A stretch of DNA of 64,000 nt, taken from the NCBI GenBank assembly GCA_017473615.1, contig JAFUKL010000021.1:1-64000 (forward strand), read 5' to 3'. Below the pieces are notes generated by a model that worked only from the letters and a program-made list of their open reading frames with translations, had not been told where the DNA came from and did not search any database. Below are positions 1-8,880 of this stretch, in pieces. Made by a program: the position numbers and the translations under genes. How positions within the stretch are numbered: position 1 is the first letter of the stretch; the number at the start of each line of letters is the position of its first letter. This DNA comes from Muribaculaceae bacterium. GTDB taxonomy: Bacteria > Bacteroidota > Bacteroidia > Bacteroidales > Muribaculaceae.

Positions 1-139
1 CGGTTTCCTCTCCGGTGTTCAATGTGAAAGTAACTGTGGTGTCACCTTCGGCTGCGGTAGAAAATTTCTCTTCCGAGCAAGATGTAGCAACTACCATGGC
101 AAGCACTGCTACAAACATTGACATAAAGATTTTCTTCAT
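1..139 (-). CDS. Partial fimbrillin-type lipoprotein (N-terminus only)
   Basis: Only the first 46 codons are inside the window; the gene continues past position 1. The ATG is at 137-139. The N-terminus reads MKKIFMSMFVAVLAMVVATSC: a short basic start, a hydrophobic stretch and a lipobox ending in Cys at about residue 21, followed by SEEKFS. This is a signal peptidase II lipoprotein signal of the same style as the four lipoproteins upstream in the operon. It lies 43 bases after the stop of the preceding gene, so it is probably the next gene of the same transcript. By context it should be another fimbrillin-like subunit; the diagnostic domain is outside the window, so the family is an inference. 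Confidence 0.7.
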   Translation of the reverse strand, partial: MKKIFMSMFVAVLAMVVATSCSEEKFSTAAEGDTTVTFTLNTGEET

Positions 140-182
140 AAAAAGTTTGTTTTATTTGAGTTAATATTGGGTTTTTCTTGTT

Positions 183-2372
183 TTATTCTTCGGTAGTCTT
201 GACTGTGGTTTGTGATGTAGCGTCTATCGGAGCAGAGATTACTGTTCCGCCCACGGTGAATGTGATATTGGCATTGTCGCCACTGAACTCGCGAGTTTTA
301 TCCACTACGCCGTAGCCTATTTCTTGAGCAATGGTGTACTTTTCACGGCTTGCACCTGCTGTAGCAGTCACTTTTACTGTGCTTTCAATGCTACCTGTCA
401 AGTGTGCAACGTGGTAACCTGTACCGATACCTGCAGCATATTGTCCGCCGGTGGCTGTAATCACTGAGTTACCCTTGATTTGAATATCGTTTACACCTTT
501 ATAATCTTGACCGTTACAGTGAGTATCATAACCTGAGCCGATACCTGCACCGAATTGTCCTCCCTTAGCCACTACGGTAGAGTTGTCGATAAGAATCTTA
601 ACGGTTTGCTTATCGGTCTCGCCTACACGGCTACCGCCGATACCTGCCGATGCGTTACCGCCTTGAATGTCGAGCAGGGTAGAGTTGGTGATTGTCAAGT
701 CTACGTCAGCCCAGTATTGTCCGCCGATTGCTGCAGCCTTGCTACCGCCGTCGGCTTTCTTTACGGTAACACCGTTAAGTACCACTTTAGCACCTTCCGG
801 AGCACTATAACCCAAGCCGATTGCTGCACCGCCTTCAGGCTCGATCTTACCATAGCTCAAATCATTCTTAAATTCCGGTTGAACGAATCCGCCACTTGCG
901 TATTCGATAGTGGTGTTGCTGATGGTTATACCTTCTGCGTTACCGCCTATACCGAATGCGTGCGCTCCATAGCCCTTGGCTGTAAGTGATGCAAGATTGG
1001 TGATGTTGATAGTACCCACAGCTGCGCCTTTGCCGGCATTACCGATACCGCTACCGCTGCCCGATTCTGTATCTGCACCTGCATTACCTATGGTAACGAG
1101 ATTACCGTCACCTGTAAGTTTCAATTTAGCTGTTGCCGGAACTTCGATACCGTCGCCGCCTGCTGCACCGGTAAGTTTCACTTCACCGTTGATGTCGATG
1201 GTTACATCAGCACCTGCGGCAAGAGTTACAGCCGAACCGCTTTCAGCATAGATAGGATTGTTAGTCAAAACCAAAGTACCGTTACCTGAAACTTTTACCG
1301 GCTTAGTACCTTCATAAAATACGGTGTTGCCGTTAAGAACGATATCTGTATCGGTAGTAAATTCAGCACCGTTGTAGTCAGGATTCTTGTAGATCGGGTC
1401 TACGATTACGGTGAAGTCGGCTGTATTTGTCAACAGGTAGCCAAGCACATTGGTACGGTAGTTGCGTTGTACCGGTGCGAATGGCACTTTCAATGTGATG
1501 TTTTCGTTCAAGCCTGTTTCGATTTCCATTTCAAGGTCGGTAACATTGGATTCTGCCTTACCGCCCGGAACAAGCATATAAGCAGTGGCAAGATATTTGT
1601 ATTCTACATCGCCCACATTCAATACTTCGTTTTCAACCATAGTCTTTACTTCAGCCCAGCCGAAAGTAACACCTGTGCCGTCGTCTACCGAAGTTTCGGT
1701 CAATGCATTATAGGCAGTGGCTGCGTGAGAAACGGCAATCTTTGATGCCAATTTGCCTGTGATAACCTTAGATGCTGCTGAGAAATCGATACCTGCTTTC
1801 AAAGCATCTTCGTAGTCCTGCTGTGTAGTACCGAAGTTCACCTGAGCGAACGGACGGCGAAGAGTGATAGTCTTGCTGATAGGACCGCTTACGGTGATTT
1901 CTTCAACAGCGGTGAAAGCGTCCTTTGACTCATCGTTGGCTTTTGATTCGCTTGTGGCAACGGTGATGTTGGTTAATTTACCGTTTTCGTTTTCAGCGAT
2001 GGTGTATGCTCCCTCAGCTTGCGCCCAGAACACCACTTTATAGTTCTGTCCTTTTACAAGAGCAAAATCAACTTTCGCCGTCATTGTCTTTTTACCTTCG
2101 TAGACGGTTTCGGTCATTTTTACTGCATCTTTGTCAAGAGCAGGTAAATAGTGGGCAACGCCATTGTTATCCACCGAATACACTTCGCAGTAAAGTTCGT
2201 CTACTGACAGTCCGTCACTGATGGCACGGCTTGCGTCGCTGCCATCAGTCAACTCGACGGTGAACTGTACAGATTGATCGCCTTTCACGTCCTGTACGAT
2301 GCTCTCGTCGGAACAAGCTGTCGAGAATAGCAAAGCACCTATTCCCAACATTGAGAAAAATAATTTCTTCAT
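183..2372 (-). CDS. Fimbrillin-type (DUF6562-like) lipoprotein with glycine-rich beta-helix tail
   Basis: A 729-residue putative surface lipoprotein. The lipobox Cys is at residue 20 (LLFSTAC). The first ~330 residues carry the fimbrillin-type signature shared by the lipoproteins of this operon: YKVVFWAQ, then DAF, then TLRRPFAQVNF, then NYRTNVLGYLLT. The second half has repeated strands with motifs such as AAIGLGYS, AAIGGQYW, AGIGGSRVG, GAGIGSGY and AAGIGTGY, suggesting a right-handed parallel beta-helix. I chose the ATG at 2370-2372; an in-frame TTG 12 bases upstream would add only MQKI. The gene is fourth of the lipoprotein series, with 39 bases to the gene upstream. Related proteins are stalk or tip components of Bacteroidales fimbriae; a role as adhesive tip is inference. 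Confidence 0.8.
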   Translation of the reverse strand: MKKLFFSMLGIGALLFSTACSDESIVQDVKGDQSVQFTVELTDGSDASRAISDGLSVDELYCEVYSVDNNGVAHYLPALDKDAVKMTETVYEGKKTMTAKVDFALVKGQNYKVVFWAQAEGAYTIAENENGKLTNITVATSESKANDESKDAFTAVEEITVSGPISKTITLRRPFAQVNFGTTQQDYEDALKAGIDFSAASKVITGKLASKIAVSHAATAYNALTETSVDDGTGVTFGWAEVKTMVENEVLNVGDVEYKYLATAYMLVPGGKAESNVTDLEMEIETGLNENITLKVPFAPVQRNYRTNVLGYLLTNTADFTVIVDPIYKNPDYNGAEFTTDTDIVLNGNTVFYEGTKPVKVSGNGTLVLTNNPIYAESGSAVTLAAGADVTIDINGEVKLTGAAGGDGIEVPATAKLKLTGDGNLVTIGNAGADTESGSGSGIGNAGKGAAVGTINITNLASLTAKGYGAHAFGIGGNAEGITISNTTIEYASGGFVQPEFKNDLSYGKIEPEGGAAIGLGYSAPEGAKVVLNGVTVKKADGGSKAAAIGGQYWADVDLTITNSTLLDIQGGNASAGIGGSRVGETDKQTVKILIDNSTVVAKGGQFGAGIGSGYDTHCNGQDYKGVNDIQIKGNSVITATGGQYAAGIGTGYHVAHLTGSIESTVKVTATAGASREKYTIAQEIGYGVVDKTREFSGDNANITFTVGGTVISAPIDATSQTTVKTTEE

Positions 2373-2411
2373 AATCTTTTGCAAGTTTTATTCTGTTGTT
2401 TGTTAAACATT

Positions 2412-3395
2412 TTATTCGTTTGTGTTACCCGAACCCGAACCCGATGTCGTTGGGTCGTTTGGGTCGATTGTGGTTGTGCTATCGCCGTAGTTGCCAAGGG
2501 TTACGGTGAATTCGCTGCCACCCACTGTCAACCAGTTGCCGTCGATATTGGTGCGGAAGTTGGCTTTCAAAGGCACATTAGGCACTTCAATGGCAATGCC
2601 ACCGTCAGCTGCTACACCGCCGTTAAGCTTGACGTTCACTGTCACGTTGTTGCCTGTAGGCAGAATCAACTTTGAAATCAAATTGTCGGTGCTGTTTTCG
2701 CTATTAGAAGTATAACCATCAGTCCACTGTGCCGATGCACTCCATACCAAAGGCTCACCGCTTGTATTCACCGCTTTAGTGGTAGCACCTGTAAGCAGAT
2801 TAATCACGTTGGCATATTCGCTCACTGTCACTTCGGCTTTTGTTATTTTGTAGCCGAGCCGGTCAGCCTCAAGTACATCGCTTGCATTGATGTTCAATTG
2901 TGCCATAGGGCGTGACAATGTCACCGATTCCGATATGGGTTGTGTTACATTGATGATATCTGATTTTCCGAAGTAAGCGTCGGTAATCTCCTTGCTGTAA
3001 TCCACAGTTACGGTAGCCAATTGGTTGCCAAGTGTATAAGCTTGGCAGTTCTGATTTTGTGCCCAGAACACTATACGGTATGACTGATTCTTTACAAGGT
3101 CTACTGTCAATGTGAAGTTGCCCTCTTTGTTTTTAGCCGTGGTGCTGCCGCTAACTGCGGTAGCAGTTAGTTCTTCAGTTACCCCGTCAGCTGCTTTACG
3201 TGAAGTATAAATAGCATAGTGAAGTACGTCCACTGCATTATCGGTGGCGCGTGCTGTGGCTGCATTATCTATTGCAGCCGTCAAGTTCACTGTTACGGTT
3301 TCTCCGCTTGCTTGCGGTTCATCGCTCGATGTGCAGGCTGTGTGTGTCATCATTCCTGCAAGCATCATTACTCCCAAAAATAGTTTTTTCATCAT
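2412..3395 (-). CDS. Fimbrillin-type (DUF6562-like) lipoprotein
   Basis: A 327-residue lipoprotein with lipobox Cys at residue 21 (MMTHTAC followed by TSSDEP). It is the most compact member of the series and so may show the bare domain: YRIVFWAQ, a DAYF step, TLSRPMAQLNI, then NFRTNIDGNWLTV and a final beta strand EFTVTL. The last ~20 residues are Gly/Ser/Thr/Asp-rich and look disordered. It may be the main polymerising subunit while its longer neighbours are decorated variants; this is inference. The gap to the upstream gene (3396-3603) holds the hairpin cluster, which could separate its expression from the first genes of the operon. Confidence 0.8.
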   Translation of the reverse strand: MMKKLFLGVMMLAGMMTHTACTSSDEPQASGETVTVNLTAAIDNAATARATDNAVDVLHYAIYTSRKAADGVTEELTATAVSGSTTAKNKEGNFTLTVDLVKNQSYRIVFWAQNQNCQAYTLGNQLATVTVDYSKEITDAYFGKSDIINVTQPISESVTLSRPMAQLNINASDVLEADRLGYKITKAEVTVSEYANVINLLTGATTKAVNTSGEPLVWSASAQWTDGYTSNSENSTDNLISKLILPTGNNVTVNVKLNGGVAADGGIAIEVPNVPLKANFRTNIDGNWLTVGGSEFTVTLGNYGDSTTTIDPNDPTTSGSGSGNTNE

Positions 3396-3423
3396 ATCTT
3401 AATTTTTTATTTGTCTACTTTAT

Positions 3424-3541
3424 ATCGCAGCTACTGCTGCGATGTTGCACCTTTCAGGTGCCGGTGAGGAGTTTTCCTCACTGTCCGTAGGTCGCACTTC
3501 GTTTGACACTACGGTTATTAATAGTTTCATCCTTGCGGATG
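3424..3541. repeat. Cluster of five consecutive small hairpins
   Basis: Five adjacent inverted repeats fill the gap between two fimbrillin genes. Stems: 3424-3431 with 3436-3443 (8 bp, loop TACT); 3447-3452 with 3456-3461 (6 bp, loop TTC); 3464-3470 with 3475-3481 (7 bp, loop GTTT); 3485-3490 with 3509-3514 (6 bp outer stem plus an inner GTC/GAC pairing); 3528-3532 with 3537-3541 (5 bp). No coding potential was seen. It resembles a palindromic intergenic repeat (REP- or MITE-like); the same structure would form in the operon transcript. Confidence 0.75.
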
Positions 3542-3603
3542 TGCTTCTTCTCAAATCTTTCTCCTCCCGGGTCTCACTCCCAATCCTTGAAAGTTATTAT
3601 TTA

Positions 3604-6480
3604 TCAGCCGCCTACAAACGGCATATCTTCACCGTCAATAGTTACAGTACCTTTATAGTCTCCTGCGTGCATACTTACACCGAGGAATTCTATGTCCTTA
3701 CCAACAAAGTAACAACATCCCACCAATTCACCTTTTCCGGTTTTTGTAATGTTATAGTCGTAACCGTTAGCAGAAGTACCTGATGTAGTACAACTATTAA
3801 TTGTAACTGTATTTGAATTAGGTGTACGAATATCACCAATAAATGTATTTACGTGGCGACCAGCAATGGTATAGTCTATATTTATGCCTGTAGATTTCCA
3901 ATAATATTCTGTATAATATCCACTAAACAATCCTGTTGGAATCCAATCTCGAGTCCACCTATAAGTTTTAATTTTTGTCTTCCTATCTGCTTGACCGTAG
4001 CACTTCATCGTAATATTTGAAGTATGACAATCAGTAATAGACGCATTAGAACTTATAAAACCTATTAATCCACCGGCTTCACCTTCTGTATAGAAATTTT
4101 CAGCACATTCAGCTTTCAATTGCATTCCAAGGGCTTCTTTTTCGATACTAACGCTATAACTATTAATTACATTAATTTTGTGGTTTTCAATAATATAATT
4201 ATCTACAGAACATCCATTTGCAGTTATTCCTCCCGGAACGTAACCGATCAAACCGCCAAACTTACTGATTCCTATTACATGTCCGTTTTTTGCATGAACA
4301 TTAGTTATTGTCATGGACGCAGCAACTCTTGATGTCAGTGTTCCGGCATAAGCGTTTCCTCCGTTTTGATCATCATTCCTATATCTAATGTCATCAATAC
4401 ATTTTATAATAGCTCCGTCAAAAGTGAAGTCTTTATAGGTACCGGTGTTTGTATGTCTGATAAATCCCATACCGTCGTTATGCTTACCACCAACCTCATG
4501 TGTCCCTTGAACAAAAAGATTATATAATGTTTTGTTATTGCCGGTTAAATTGTTTAACTCCACAATGGGAGTAAATGCTTTGCAATTGCTACATGTACTC
4601 AGTTCATCGTTGGAGATAGTACTATTGCCATTGCCATTTTTACAATCAGGACAAACTCCTGTCATATCAACATCAATTTTAAATTCAATTGTTGTCAGGG
4701 ATTTACCTTGGAGGTAGGCGAGGTCGAACGGCGACCAAATCTCGCAGGTGCTAACTGTTCCGTTGGCAGCTGTGCCAATAGGAGCGACGGTGCGCTTGCC
4801 GTCCCAGTGTGGGATGATGCGCACAGCACCATATTTTACTGTACCGCGGCAGAATTCTTCGTTTCCGAGAGCGTTGTCATATTTTGTATCGGGAGTTCCG
4901 CTCCATGTCTCTGAACCGTCGGCTACCCAGCAACTTTGGTTGGCTGCTATATATGCTCCTGCGCCTGTAGTGTAGCTTGTGATGGAGCAGTCGGCGTCAA
5001 ACGTGAGGGTTTCGCCCTCGGCGTTGCCCTTGAACACTCCCACGATAGCTCCTGTGGTCTTGTAATCGGTGGCTGCTAAGATGGTTGCGGGGTCGCCTGA
5101 TGCTGTGGTGCTTACCTTGGCAGATGTGCAGTCGTTGAATTCAGCGTTACCGTCCACGTAGCCCACAAAGCCACCTACGTTGCGCTTGCCCTTTACGGTA
5201 CAATCGCTAACGGTGACATTTGTCATCGTCAAGCCGCCTTCAGCTTTGCCGAGCAGTACGCCCACGTTATCTGTGGATTCAGAATTCAAAGTAACCCCCC
5301 TTATTTCTAAATTGTTGATTTTCAAATTATTAGCTATATCGCCGAATAATCCCTGCACATTGTTAAGTTTCAGATTCTTAATTACATGCTTGGTCTCTCC
5401 GTCGGCTGCCAATCCTGAAATGGTAGCATTTGCAGGTAAATCAGCGATTTCATTCAATGCGTGTCCGCCCATATCCATGTCGGCACAAATATGGATTGTG
5501 GTTGCTTGAGTTCCATTTTTCAACAGGTGAGCAAGTTGGTCGGGCGATTCCACGTGAAGAGCATAGCCTGTTACCGAACACTTGTCGGGTGTTGTCTTGG
5601 GAGCTGTGAATGTCTTGCCGTCCCAAGCGGTAGCTTCCACCACATTGCCGGCTATGCGCACGCAATAGTTCTGCTGCCACGGTGCTGTTACGCTGTAGCT
5701 GTCGCCCCCGGCTGAAAGACTGAATGTGACGCCTATGTTTTGGCTGTGAGCGGGTGCCAATACGAAGAATTTGGCAAAACGGCGAACAGTCTCCCCGTTA
5801 ATGGTCTCGGTGGTGCTTTCCACCGCTACATTTGCTGTTACTTCGTTTCTTTCAGACTTGTCTTTTTCGGTAACAGTACCGGTGATGATATTGAACGATT
5901 TGTAAAGCGTTTCGCCGAAAGTGACGTTAAGCGTGCTTGATGCGAGCTGTTCAGCCGTGGTGTAGAAGTTGAATTGCGTAAACGGTCGCTTAAGTGTGAC
6001 CGCTGTAGTGCCGCCGGTAGCCTTATAGTGGTGCTCAACGGCGTAGAATGCATCGGCGTTGCCGGCAAGTTTTTCGTCAGTGAGATTAAGAGTGCCAAGC
6101 ACCGGATATTCTCCCTCGGCAGGAGCCGGGATGAAGTAATTGTCTTTCTGCGCCCAGAAAACTACACGATAGTCCTGATTTTTTACCAAAGTGATGCCTT
6201 CGGTGGTGATTTGAGAACCGGTTATTTGGGCTGTACCGCCTGCCACGTCTATCCAGTCCTCACCGGATTGCTGTGCCTTGTAGACGGTGTAGTAAAGTTG
6301 ATTCACATCGGGATCGGTCGCAACACTGCTGCGTCCCGCATCATTCCCTTCATCGAGAACGGCAGAGAAACGCACGTTTACTTCACCTTCTTCGGCTGTA
6401 AACGGGTTTTCGTCGGTACATGACGCAAATGCGAATGCCGACACCACTGCCATCGTTATATATCTGAATATCCTTTTCAT
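3604..6480 (-). CDS. Giant fimbrillin-type lipoprotein with GLUG-like repeats and paired CxxC insert
   Basis: A 958-residue lipoprotein with lipobox Cys at residue 21 (FAFASC then TDENPF). The N-terminal ~300 residues hold the family signature (YRVVFWAQKD, DAFYAVE, TLKRPFTQFNFYTT, QNYCVRIAGNVV). The rest is a repetitive beta-rich region with GLFGDI, GVLLGKA, GGFVGYV, GGLIGYV and GGLIGF steps, matching the GLUG motif style of beta-helical surface adhesins. Within it lies CPDC, 16 residues, CSNC (codons at 4642-4653 and 4582-4593). I start at the ATG at 6478-6480, directly before MKRIFRY and preceded by GGAAA; the frame stays open 57 bases further upstream, but that would add 19 residues before a typical signal. 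A role as tip adhesin is inference. Confidence 0.8.
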   Translation of the reverse strand: MKRIFRYITMAVVSAFAFASCTDENPFTAEEGEVNVRFSAVLDEGNDAGRSSVATDPDVNQLYYTVYKAQQSGEDWIDVAGGTAQITGSQITTEGITLVKNQDYRVVFWAQKDNYFIPAPAEGEYPVLGTLNLTDEKLAGNADAFYAVEHHYKATGGTTAVTLKRPFTQFNFYTTAEQLASSTLNVTFGETLYKSFNIITGTVTEKDKSERNEVTANVAVESTTETINGETVRRFAKFFVLAPAHSQNIGVTFSLSAGGDSYSVTAPWQQNYCVRIAGNVVEATAWDGKTFTAPKTTPDKCSVTGYALHVESPDQLAHLLKNGTQATTIHICADMDMGGHALNEIADLPANATISGLAADGETKHVIKNLKLNNVQGLFGDIANNLKINNLEIRGVTLNSESTDNVGVLLGKAEGGLTMTNVTVSDCTVKGKRNVGGFVGYVDGNAEFNDCTSAKVSTTASGDPATILAATDYKTTGAIVGVFKGNAEGETLTFDADCSITSYTTGAGAYIAANQSCWVADGSETWSGTPDTKYDNALGNEEFCRGTVKYGAVRIIPHWDGKRTVAPIGTAANGTVSTCEIWSPFDLAYLQGKSLTTIEFKIDVDMTGVCPDCKNGNGNSTISNDELSTCSNCKAFTPIVELNNLTGNNKTLYNLFVQGTHEVGGKHNDGMGFIRHTNTGTYKDFTFDGAIIKCIDDIRYRNDDQNGGNAYAGTLTSRVAASMTITNVHAKNGHVIGISKFGGLIGYVPGGITANGCSVDNYIIENHKINVINSYSVSIEKEALGMQLKAECAENFYTEGEAGGLIGFISSNASITDCHTSNITMKCYGQADRKTKIKTYRWTRDWIPTGLFSGYYTEYYWKSTGINIDYTIAGRHVNTFIGDIRTPNSNTVTINSCTTSGTSANGYDYNITKTGKGELVGCCYFVGKDIEFLGVSMHAGDYKGTVTIDGEDMPFVGG

Positions 6481-6524
6481 TTTCCTGTTGTTATACTGAA
6501 TTATAGTTTTTAGCCTCCCCGCGG

Positions 6525-7577
6525 TTACGGTATCCACAAGTTAATATCATCGGTGAATGACGGGTCGATACCCACACCACCGCTCTGGTTCTGCGTGAAG
6601 AATTTACCTTTTACTATGGTGTATTTGCCTCGCACCAAAGGCACATTGATAGAACCGCTCATGGAGATCAGCGAACCGTCGGTGTCGTAAAGAGCCACTT
6701 TCACATCCACGCTGGATTCCTTACCGTTGACAAGCACGTAGTCGAAACCTAAAGTGGCTTCTTCGTTGGTGATGTCGGTGATGTGCGAGTCGTAGGACAC
6801 GCTTCCCGGCGGCATGGAGTCGATAGGGCGGTCGGTGAACATATTGAAGATGTAAGGCAGATAACCGGGGTAGGAGAACTTCAACGACAGCTTGCTGTAG
6901 TCGATCTGCTCAGTACCCACGATGATGGCGTTAGGCGTACTCTTGAGGTTGTGCATGTCGATGTAGCGCGATGTGAATTCTTCCACGTCGGTGGTGATGA
7001 AGTAGTATTTGGCGAGCGGACGCTCCATAAGCACCGTTTCTTCCACCACTGAAGTGTTTGACAAGTCTTCATAGTCCACGTTCAAGTCCACTGAGCCTAC
7101 GAAAGCATCGCGGAAGTCGTTGTTGGCATCGTATTCTCCGGTCATCTCGATATAGGAGAAATCGCTTGCCTTATAGAACTTGTCGGTATCTGTACCTTGT
7201 GTAACGAAGTCGGTCCACACCATGATTTTGTATTTACCGGGCGACAGCTCCAACTCGCGGCTGCACTCGATGTCGTCCACATCGTCGCGAGTGAAACGCC
7301 ACTCGGCGAACGACTGCGGCAGATACTCGGTATCGCTTATGTAGAGATATGCCTTGATGATGTAGCGTGTGTCGTAGTCCTCGGGAGAACGCGATGCACG
7401 ACCCATATCGGCATACATGGTGAGGTATTCGTCTATCGCCGTGTTATAGTCGAGGTGGAGCAGCACTTTGGCTTTAGCCTCCTCAGCCGGCCATTCGTGA
7501 ACGTTGCACGACATGAACGAGAGGCTCATGAAAGCAACGATTACGCCTATATATAGTTTTATTGACTTCATTTTCAT
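6525..7577 (-). CDS. Fimbrillin-type (DUF6562-like) lipoprotein, possible anchor or first subunit
   Basis: A 350-residue lipoprotein; lipobox Cys at residue 24 (LSFMSC then NVHEWP). It carries a diverged form of the domain: YKIMVWTDFV, DAFVGSVDLNV, ETVLMERPLAKYYFITTD, and near the end RGKYTIVKGKFFT. It ends in INLWIP with no extension. It directly follows the DUF3575/OmpA-like gene with one base between them. That position, and its divergence from the other subunits, fits a basal or anchoring subunit, as FimB/Mfa2-type proteins are next to their fimbrillins; this is inference from gene order. Confidence 0.75.
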   Translation of the reverse strand: MKMKSIKLYIGVIVAFMSLSFMSCNVHEWPAEEAKAKVLLHLDYNTAIDEYLTMYADMGRASRSPEDYDTRYIIKAYLYISDTEYLPQSFAEWRFTRDDVDDIECSRELELSPGKYKIMVWTDFVTQGTDTDKFYKASDFSYIEMTGEYDANNDFRDAFVGSVDLNVDYEDLSNTSVVEETVLMERPLAKYYFITTDVEEFTSRYIDMHNLKSTPNAIIVGTEQIDYSKLSLKFSYPGYLPYIFNMFTDRPIDSMPPGSVSYDSHITDITNEEATLGFDYVLVNGKESSVDVKVALYDTDGSLISMSGSINVPLVRGKYTIVKGKFFTQNQSGGVGIDPSFTDDINLWIP

Positions 7578-7578
7578 C

Positions 7579-8799
7579 TTACTTCTTGGGTTTTAAGTCA
7601 AACGTATAAGTGAAAGAAACCGCAGCATTGTCGATGCCGAAGAATGTGCGTTTCTCGTCGTATGCAAGTTTGCCGTTGGTCTCGTTGATGAACTTGTCGT
7701 AGTGCAACTTGTAGACACCTGCGCCGAGCGAGAACTCCATGCCCCAACGCTTGCTCTTGCCGAGCGGCATCTTGTAGCCCACGTTGATACCTCCGCCTAT
7801 AGCCGGGGTGTTGCGCCCGTGATCCTGATAGCGCCACAGCTTGTCGAAAGCCACGTTGTACCATGCCAATCCGAAATGTGCTCCGGCGAAGAATCCTTCA
7901 AACTGCGGGAAGTAGTAGCGTACCTCGGGCAGAACGGCGAATGTGCGGAACTTCAGCGTGCGTGTGAAGTAGTTCATTGCCGAGAAATATATGGGCAGGT
8001 GGAATGCCACTCCGCTGCGGTGCTTGTATTCGACGCCCACGTTGGAGATGAGCATAGCCCATCCTATTGTGTTGGTTTTCAGTATTAATTGGTCGTGCGG
8101 ACCGGTCTCTACCACCACCGGCACCGTGTCTTTTTCCACCATTTCCACTTCGGGCAGCGGAGCCGGCTCTATCACAGGCTCGGGCTCGGGTTTCGGCAGC
8201 GGCTCGGGCAGTGGTTCAGGCTCGGGCGGCTTGATACCCACATAGACTGTAACCACGGCGTTACGCATTGCAGGGAACACCTTGTCCAACAGGTAATTCC
8301 ACACTACACCACCCTTGAGGCGGCGCACAAGTACTTCCTTGCGGCTGTCGGTGATAGTGCTGTCGATGATTATCTGATGCAGTTCATCCCAATATTGCAT
8401 GTCTTTATGCTCATGCATGTAGGCGTGAAGGTCGTCCCAGCGGCTGAATTTGGGGTCGACGGAGACGATGGAGTCGGGGAAAGTCAAGTCGCGGTGCAGG
8501 CGTTCCACAACGCTTGCCGCACGCTTGTCGCCCAAACGTCGGTTGATTCTTAAAGTACCTTCGGGGGATGTATTTGAATGGAAACGTACGCTCACGATGT
8601 TATGATCGGTTCTTTTCTGGATGTCCTTGATATGCTCTATGAAAGCAACCATACGTTTCTCATTGCCCTTGTAGTTAGCATCATAAGCGGAATATCCTTG
8701 CTTAAAATATACTACAAGAGAATCCTTCTCAAGTTGTGCGTTTACATTAAATACACAAAAAATCAGGAGTAACGTTACAAATATCCTGTTTTTTTTCAT
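7579..8799 (-). CDS. OmpA-like / DUF3575 outer-membrane protein, first gene of fimbrial operon
   Basis: A 406-residue secreted protein. The signal peptide (MKKNRIFVTLLLIFCVFNVNA, then Q) supports the ATG at 8797-8799 over an in-frame start 57 bases upstream. Residues ~25-110 look like an OmpA-like domain (SVRFHSNTSPEGTLRINRRLGDKRA is the typical conserved stretch, split here only by reading order). A Pro/Glu linker of about 35 residues (PEPLPKPEPEPVIEPAP) follows, then a DUF3575-type beta-barrel beginning LKTNTIGWAMLISNVG and ending FTYTFDLKPKK. Such proteins commonly head Bacteroidales fimbrial operons, presumably as an outer-membrane base linked to peptidoglycan. The gene is probably transcribed from a promoter near 8873-8880. 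Confidence 0.85.
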   Translation of the reverse strand: MKKNRIFVTLLLIFCVFNVNAQLEKDSLVVYFKQGYSAYDANYKGNEKRMVAFIEHIKDIQKRTDHNIVSVRFHSNTSPEGTLRINRRLGDKRAASVVERLHRDLTFPDSIVSVDPKFSRWDDLHAYMHEHKDMQYWDELHQIIIDSTITDSRKEVLVRRLKGGVVWNYLLDKVFPAMRNAVVTVYVGIKPPEPEPLPEPLPKPEPEPVIEPAPLPEVEMVEKDTVPVVVETGPHDQLILKTNTIGWAMLISNVGVEYKHRSGVAFHLPIYFSAMNYFTRTLKFRTFAVLPEVRYYFPQFEGFFAGAHFGLAWYNVAFDKLWRYQDHGRNTPAIGGGINVGYKMPLGKSKRWGMEFSLGAGVYKLHYDKFINETNGKLAYDEKRTFFGIDNAAVSFTYTFDLKPKK

Positions 8800-8826
8800 A
8801 CATTTACAAATATTTTCGTCAATAAT

Positions 8827-8846
8827 CGGGCGTTGTACACCGCCCG
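8827..8846. promoter_or_regulatory. 20-bp near-palindrome in fimbrial operon leader
   Basis: The sequence is cgggcg, t, tgtaca, c, cgcccg: self-complementary except for one symmetric mismatched pair. It lies between the candidate -7 box and the first ATG of the fimbrial operon. It could be an operator or form a leader hairpin. Confidence 0.5.
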
Positions 8847-8872
8847 TTGATTCCAATTCTCTAAATCATCTA

Positions 8873-8880
8873 CAAAAGTA
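8873..8880 (-). promoter_or_regulatory. Candidate -7 box of fimbrial operon promoter
   Basis: Read on the minus strand this is TACTTTTG, matching the Bacteroidota -7 consensus TAnnTTTG. Transcription would start near 8866, giving a leader of about 67 bases. No TTTG occurs at the expected -33 site (about 8900-8903); a run of eight G residues (8903-8910 on the minus strand) abuts that site. Confidence 0.55.

Noticed and set aside
3424..3541. CRISPR array
   Set aside because: The hairpins have different sequences and no regular direct repeats or spacers; no cas gene is present.
7991..8245. Plus-strand ORF with a Gly-Ser repeat
   Set aside because: It is the antisense of the Pro/Glu linker of the DUF3575 protein; the minus-strand frame has a signal peptide and domains.
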